A DNA stretch of 46,412 nt, taken from the NCBI GenBank assembly GCA_029263015.1, contig JAJCYI010000003.1, positions 1 through 46,412 on the forward strand, read 5' to 3'. This stretch comes from Saprospiraceae bacterium. GTDB lineage: Bacteria; Bacteroidota; Bacteroidia; Chitinophagales; Saprospiraceae. The position numbers and the translations under genes were made by a program. Below the pieces are notes generated by a model. The model searched no databases. It was not told the origin of the DNA and worked only from the letters and a program-made list of their open reading frames with translations. How positions within the stretch are numbered: position 1 is the first letter of the stretch; each line of letters begins with the position of its first letter. This document shows, in pieces, positions 44,260-46,412 of this stretch.

Positions 44260-44267
44260 TAATTTTG
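44260..44267 (+). promoter_or_regulatory. TAATTTTG -7 motif before second lipoprotein gene
   Basis: This exact TAnnTTTG match is in the same position relative to the ATG as in copy 1. Conservation between the duplicates, with nearby sequence, does not prove function because the whole unit was duplicated. Confidence 0.4.
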
Positions 44268-44284
44268 GCATTGACCAAATCCGA

Positions 44285-44965
44285 ATGACTATGAAAAAGT
44301 TATCAAAAATCCTGCTGATCCCCGTTGCAATTATTGCCATCATGGCCATTGTCCGGTGCGACAAGGACGACGTCACTAGCCAAGAACCGCAGCAATACCA
44401 TTTGACCATTGACAATATCTTGGAAGAATTCCCGAAAGACCTGTATGAGAATTCCAGCAGGATTGTTTTCAAAAATGAAACAGGTGGGACAAGGGTGTTG
44501 TCCATTCTCCCAGAACATGCACTGCAAAACAAAAGTTATGGTGGGAGAGATTACACCGTTGATGCCCTTAACTATAGGCTCGTTGAAGAAAATGATGACT
44601 CGTACATTATCCAAGTCACCGTTAGAGCCCAGTACCGGTATGAATTTGCCGACATTAATTCTAACCATATAGAATACAATTTCAACCCTATAGAATCCAT
44701 TGATGTAACCATAGCTGGGTTAACAAGTCCGGGAATAGACAATATCAACTTTGTGAGGATAAGTAGAATTGGAACGGAGGTCCTAACCATTGACAATTTT
44801 AGTGAAGAACTTGCTTTGAATGGAAAGGAATTCAATGGCGTATATTATAGCTGGGTATTCCCCTCGAGCACTGCTTTTTCATCGATATATTACAACCCTG
44901 AATTTGGTGTCATCGGCTTTCAGGACGAAAACGACGTACTGTATGTATTCGACAGCATAGAATAA
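44285..44965 (+). CDS. Putative lipoprotein, tandem paralog copy 2
   Basis: The 226-residue paralog has the same leader and possible Cys site (VRCDKDD). It matches copy 1 in the N-terminal approximately 100 residues and in the C-terminal 45, but the middle (about residues 110-165) differs, with twelve additional residues and a different sequence (YEFADINSNHIEYNFNP). The pattern suggests duplication followed by divergence or replacement of the centre. Function is unknown; exposure on the cell surface is plausible. Confidence 0.7.
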   Translation: MTMKKLSKILLIPVAIIAIMAIVRCDKDDVTSQEPQQYHLTIDNILEEFPKDLYENSSRIVFKNETGGTRVLSILPEHALQNKSYGGRDYTVDALNYRLVEENDDSYIIQVTVRAQYRYEFADINSNHIEYNFNPIESIDVTIAGLTSPGIDNINFVRISRIGTEVLTIDNFSEELALNGKEFNGVYYSWVFPSSTAFSSIYYNPEFGVIGFQDENDVLYVFDSIE

Positions 44966-44998
44966 TCTTGGACGTTTTATCGAAAACTTGATTTGAAA

Positions 44999-45032
44999 AA
45001 ACTGGCGCTGGACTTTTGGTCTGCGCCAGTTT
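44999..45032 (+). terminator. Hairpin after lipoprotein copy 2
   Basis: AAACTGGCGC (44999-45008) and GCGCCAGTTT (45023-45032) pair perfectly, with a 14-base loop. It is followed by CGCGGG instead of a T-run, so termination may be weak compared with copy 1. Confidence 0.6.
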
Positions 45033-45044
45033 CGCGGGAGAGCG

Positions 45045-45077
45045 AGAAGCAACGCTTTTCTAAAAAGCGTCGCTTCT
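45045..45077. repeat. REP-like palindrome after copy 2
   Basis: AGAAGCAACGCTTTT (45045-45059) and AAAAGCGTCGCTTCT (45063-45077) pair with one mismatch around CTA. It is 21 bp from the convergent hydrolase stop and is the third element bounding the duplicated units. Confidence 0.75.
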
Positions 45078-45098
45078 GGGTTACTCTGGAACTCGGTC

Positions 45099-46088
45099 CT
45101 ACTGCTTTGCAACCAACCCCAACACCTCCTCCACATAAGCAAAAGTTTCTTTCCTCACTGACGGTAAATCTTTGGAACGCATCCTCGATAGCACGACATG
45201 TCCACCAACATCGGGAAATGCTACTTTCCTCTTCAACCCTGCTGGAGTTAAAACATTTTCATAAAACTCCAACATGGCCTCCACGGAAACTGTCTTGTCC
45301 TGTTCTTCCTCATTTTTAAAATAATATCCCAAAAAAAGAGGTTGGGTCACTTTCGACCAAATATCAGGTTTCATGGTCTCATCAAGCAGTTTTTGAAGAC
45401 AGATCAAGCCTTCCATGCGATAAGTCGTCGTCCAATATTGTTGTATTTCTTGTGGCCGATCAAAAGAACGGTAATTGCCTATCAACGCATGGCCCAACTG
45501 GCTGCCCCAAGGGCCCGTAAGTAGTTTCGTAGTTGAGCTATAAATATGTATGTTTGGTGAATACAACATTTGGGCATGGACAAGTTCAGGGTATTCTGCT
45601 GCCAAATAAATGGATAGTGTGCCGCCCGTCGAACAGGACATCAAAATCACCTTTTCGCCGATCAGATTGCCGATCAGCAATGCTTCTTTTGCAGATTCAA
45701 GAAGATCTTTTGGCGAAAGTTTCAAAAACGAATCCTTGCTGTCAATGCCATGTCCGGCCAGACGAGAGAGGTACAAGTTGCAGCCATATTTTTTGGCCAA
45801 CTCCTCGTGAATCGGGTCGCCTTCCTCCTGGCTGGCCGACCAGCCGTGCAGGTAAACAATGCTGAATGGCGTTTTTCTGACCGAATCAGCCCAAACAATT
45901 TGGGCTTCGTTGTCGGGCTTTAAGTTTTCAATTTTCCTTTCTTTTTCTTGAATGTAATTATCCAATTCCAGAATGGAAACCCCCAACTTAGGAAGCTCCT
46001 TTACCAATGCTGGAAAATCAGCCCTCGGCCCAGCAAACACACCACCGATGAGCAACACCGGCAACAAAACCCGTTTTTTAATTTTCAT
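45099..46088 (-). CDS. Alpha/beta hydrolase
   Basis: The 329-residue protein has a hydrophobic N-terminus (about residues 7-20) that may be a signal peptide or anchor. The oxyanion motif YLHGWSASQEEG is at about 79-90. The nucleophile elbow is SCSTGG (Ser153), with Ser in place of the usual first Gly. His297 in VGGHVVL and an upstream acidic residue near 264 could complete the triad. It is a carboxylesterase or lipase-like enzyme; substrate unknown. Confidence 0.8.
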   Translation of the reverse strand: MKIKKRVLLPVLLIGGVFAGPRADFPALVKELPKLGVSILELDNYIQEKERKIENLKPDNEAQIVWADSVRKTPFSIVYLHGWSASQEEGDPIHEELAKKYGCNLYLSRLAGHGIDSKDSFLKLSPKDLLESAKEALLIGNLIGEKVILMSCSTGGTLSIYLAAEYPELVHAQMLYSPNIHIYSSTTKLLTGPWGSQLGHALIGNYRSFDRPQEIQQYWTTTYRMEGLICLQKLLDETMKPDIWSKVTQPLFLGYYFKNEEEQDKTVSVEAMLEFYENVLTPAGLKRKVAFPDVGGHVVLSRMRSKDLPSVRKETFAYVEEVLGLVAKQ

Positions 46089-46176
46089 GTTTCAATTTGT
46101 TATCTAATCTGTTTTGAAATTAAACATTCAGAGAGTTCGGTTTATTGGTTTATTGGTTATTGGTTATTGGTATAAC
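46089..46176. other. Upstream region of hydrolase gene with TTATTGG repeats
   Basis: The segment contains units of GGTTTATT repeated twice and GGTTATT twice at 46139-46172, a short variable tandem array just outside the inverted-repeat element. No clear promoter motif was found for the hydrolase gene. Confidence 0.5.
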
Positions 46177-46412
46177 GTGAGTTCTGGATAGCAATCTTAT
46201 TGTCCCGTTAGGGACGGAACATGGGTAGCCAAGCATTTGCAGGGGCTTTTCGTCGTGCCGTAGGTACGCAACGTGGAAAATGTTACGTGCCTACGGCACG
46301 AAAAATACCGTTGGTTTGGCATTGCTACCCATGTTCCGTCCCTAACGGGACAATCAAAGGACAGAAACCGCCATAAGCTCTTGATTGTCAAGGATTATTA
46401 TCCAGAACTCAC
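46177..46412. mobile_element. MITE-like nested inverted-repeat element, right end at window edge
   Basis: Outer arms GTGAGTTCTGGATAGCAATC (46177-46196) and GATTATTATCCAGAACTCAC (46393-46412) match 18 of 20 when reverse-complemented. Inside, a perfect 31-bp inverted repeat occupies 46199-46229 and 46324-46354. At the centre, a 21-bp stem (46254-46274 and 46280-46300) closes on GGAAA with a few non-standard pairs. No transposase is encoded, so a non-autonomous element or a structured RNA repeat is likely. The right end coincides with the end of the window, so target duplication cannot be examined. Confidence 0.65.

Noticed and set aside
46197-46391. 64-codon frame through the inverted-repeat element
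   Set aside because: It reads through palindromic DNA and is best explained by the repeat structure.
1-46412. tRNA, rRNA, CRISPR array or complete IS element
   Set aside because: No tRNA-like cloverleaf, rRNA segment, regularly spaced repeat array or transposase frame was recognised by reading.

Overview
The window looks like chromosomal DNA from a Bacteroidota bacterium, most likely a Saprospiria-type (Saprospiraceae-like) marine or sludge organism. The evidence is a C25 gingipain/PorU-type protease carrying a type IX secretion (T9SS) C-terminal domain, a cell-surface protein ending in a gliding-motility-associated (CHU_C) domain with SprB-like repeats, outer-membrane barrels of Bacteroidota type, TAnnTTTG promoter-like motifs, weak Shine-Dalgarno signals and AT-rich intergenic DNA. 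The family-level placement is an inference; no rRNA, tRNA, CRISPR array or complete insertion sequence was seen.

Region 1 (about 173-14562) is a surface-polysaccharide locus. It encodes a polysaccharide-deacetylase-like protein, two GT4 and four GT2 glycosyltransferases, a FemAB/GNAT-like acyltransferase, an SGNH hydrolase-like membrane protein, a Wzm/Wzt ABC exporter, a further glycosyltransferase-like protein, and FkbM and class I methyltransferases. The most economical reading is assembly and modification of an O-antigen- or capsule-like glycan in the cytoplasm, followed by export through the ABC-2 transporter. Gene direction switches often, and base composition drops sharply inside the Wzt gene near 9475, which suggests a mosaic, horizontally reshuffled locus.

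Region 2 (14577-24568, all minus strand) runs, in transcription order, from a RibF-glycosyltransferase fusion through a four-domain Kazal inhibitor, an outer-membrane protein and KDO transferase WaaA to a large PorU-like C25 protease. It is an envelope-biogenesis block.

Region 3 (24990-35582) holds housekeeping genes: Mrp and NifU-type Fe-S assembly proteins, an orphan DUF433 antitoxin-like protein, PyrF, a barrel protein, an M42 aminopeptidase, PyrE, a Nudix hydrolase, a cytosine deaminase closely resembling the yeast Fcy1 type, and an SbcC-like nuclease ATPase. Several act in pyrimidine supply or salvage.

Region 4 (35622-46412) holds two large multi-spanning membrane proteins, a T9SS type B surface protein, a tandemly duplicated lipoprotein gene, an alpha/beta hydrolase and, at the window edge, a nested inverted-repeat element resembling a MITE.

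Striking non-coding structure includes a family of short palindromes with a shared TTTC-A centre. Members bound the duplicated lipoprotein unit. There is also a 31-bp perfect inverted repeat nested inside 20-bp terminal inverted repeats at 46177-46412. The most unusual coding feature is the RibF-glycosyltransferase fusion. No complete new defence or secretion system was recognised.
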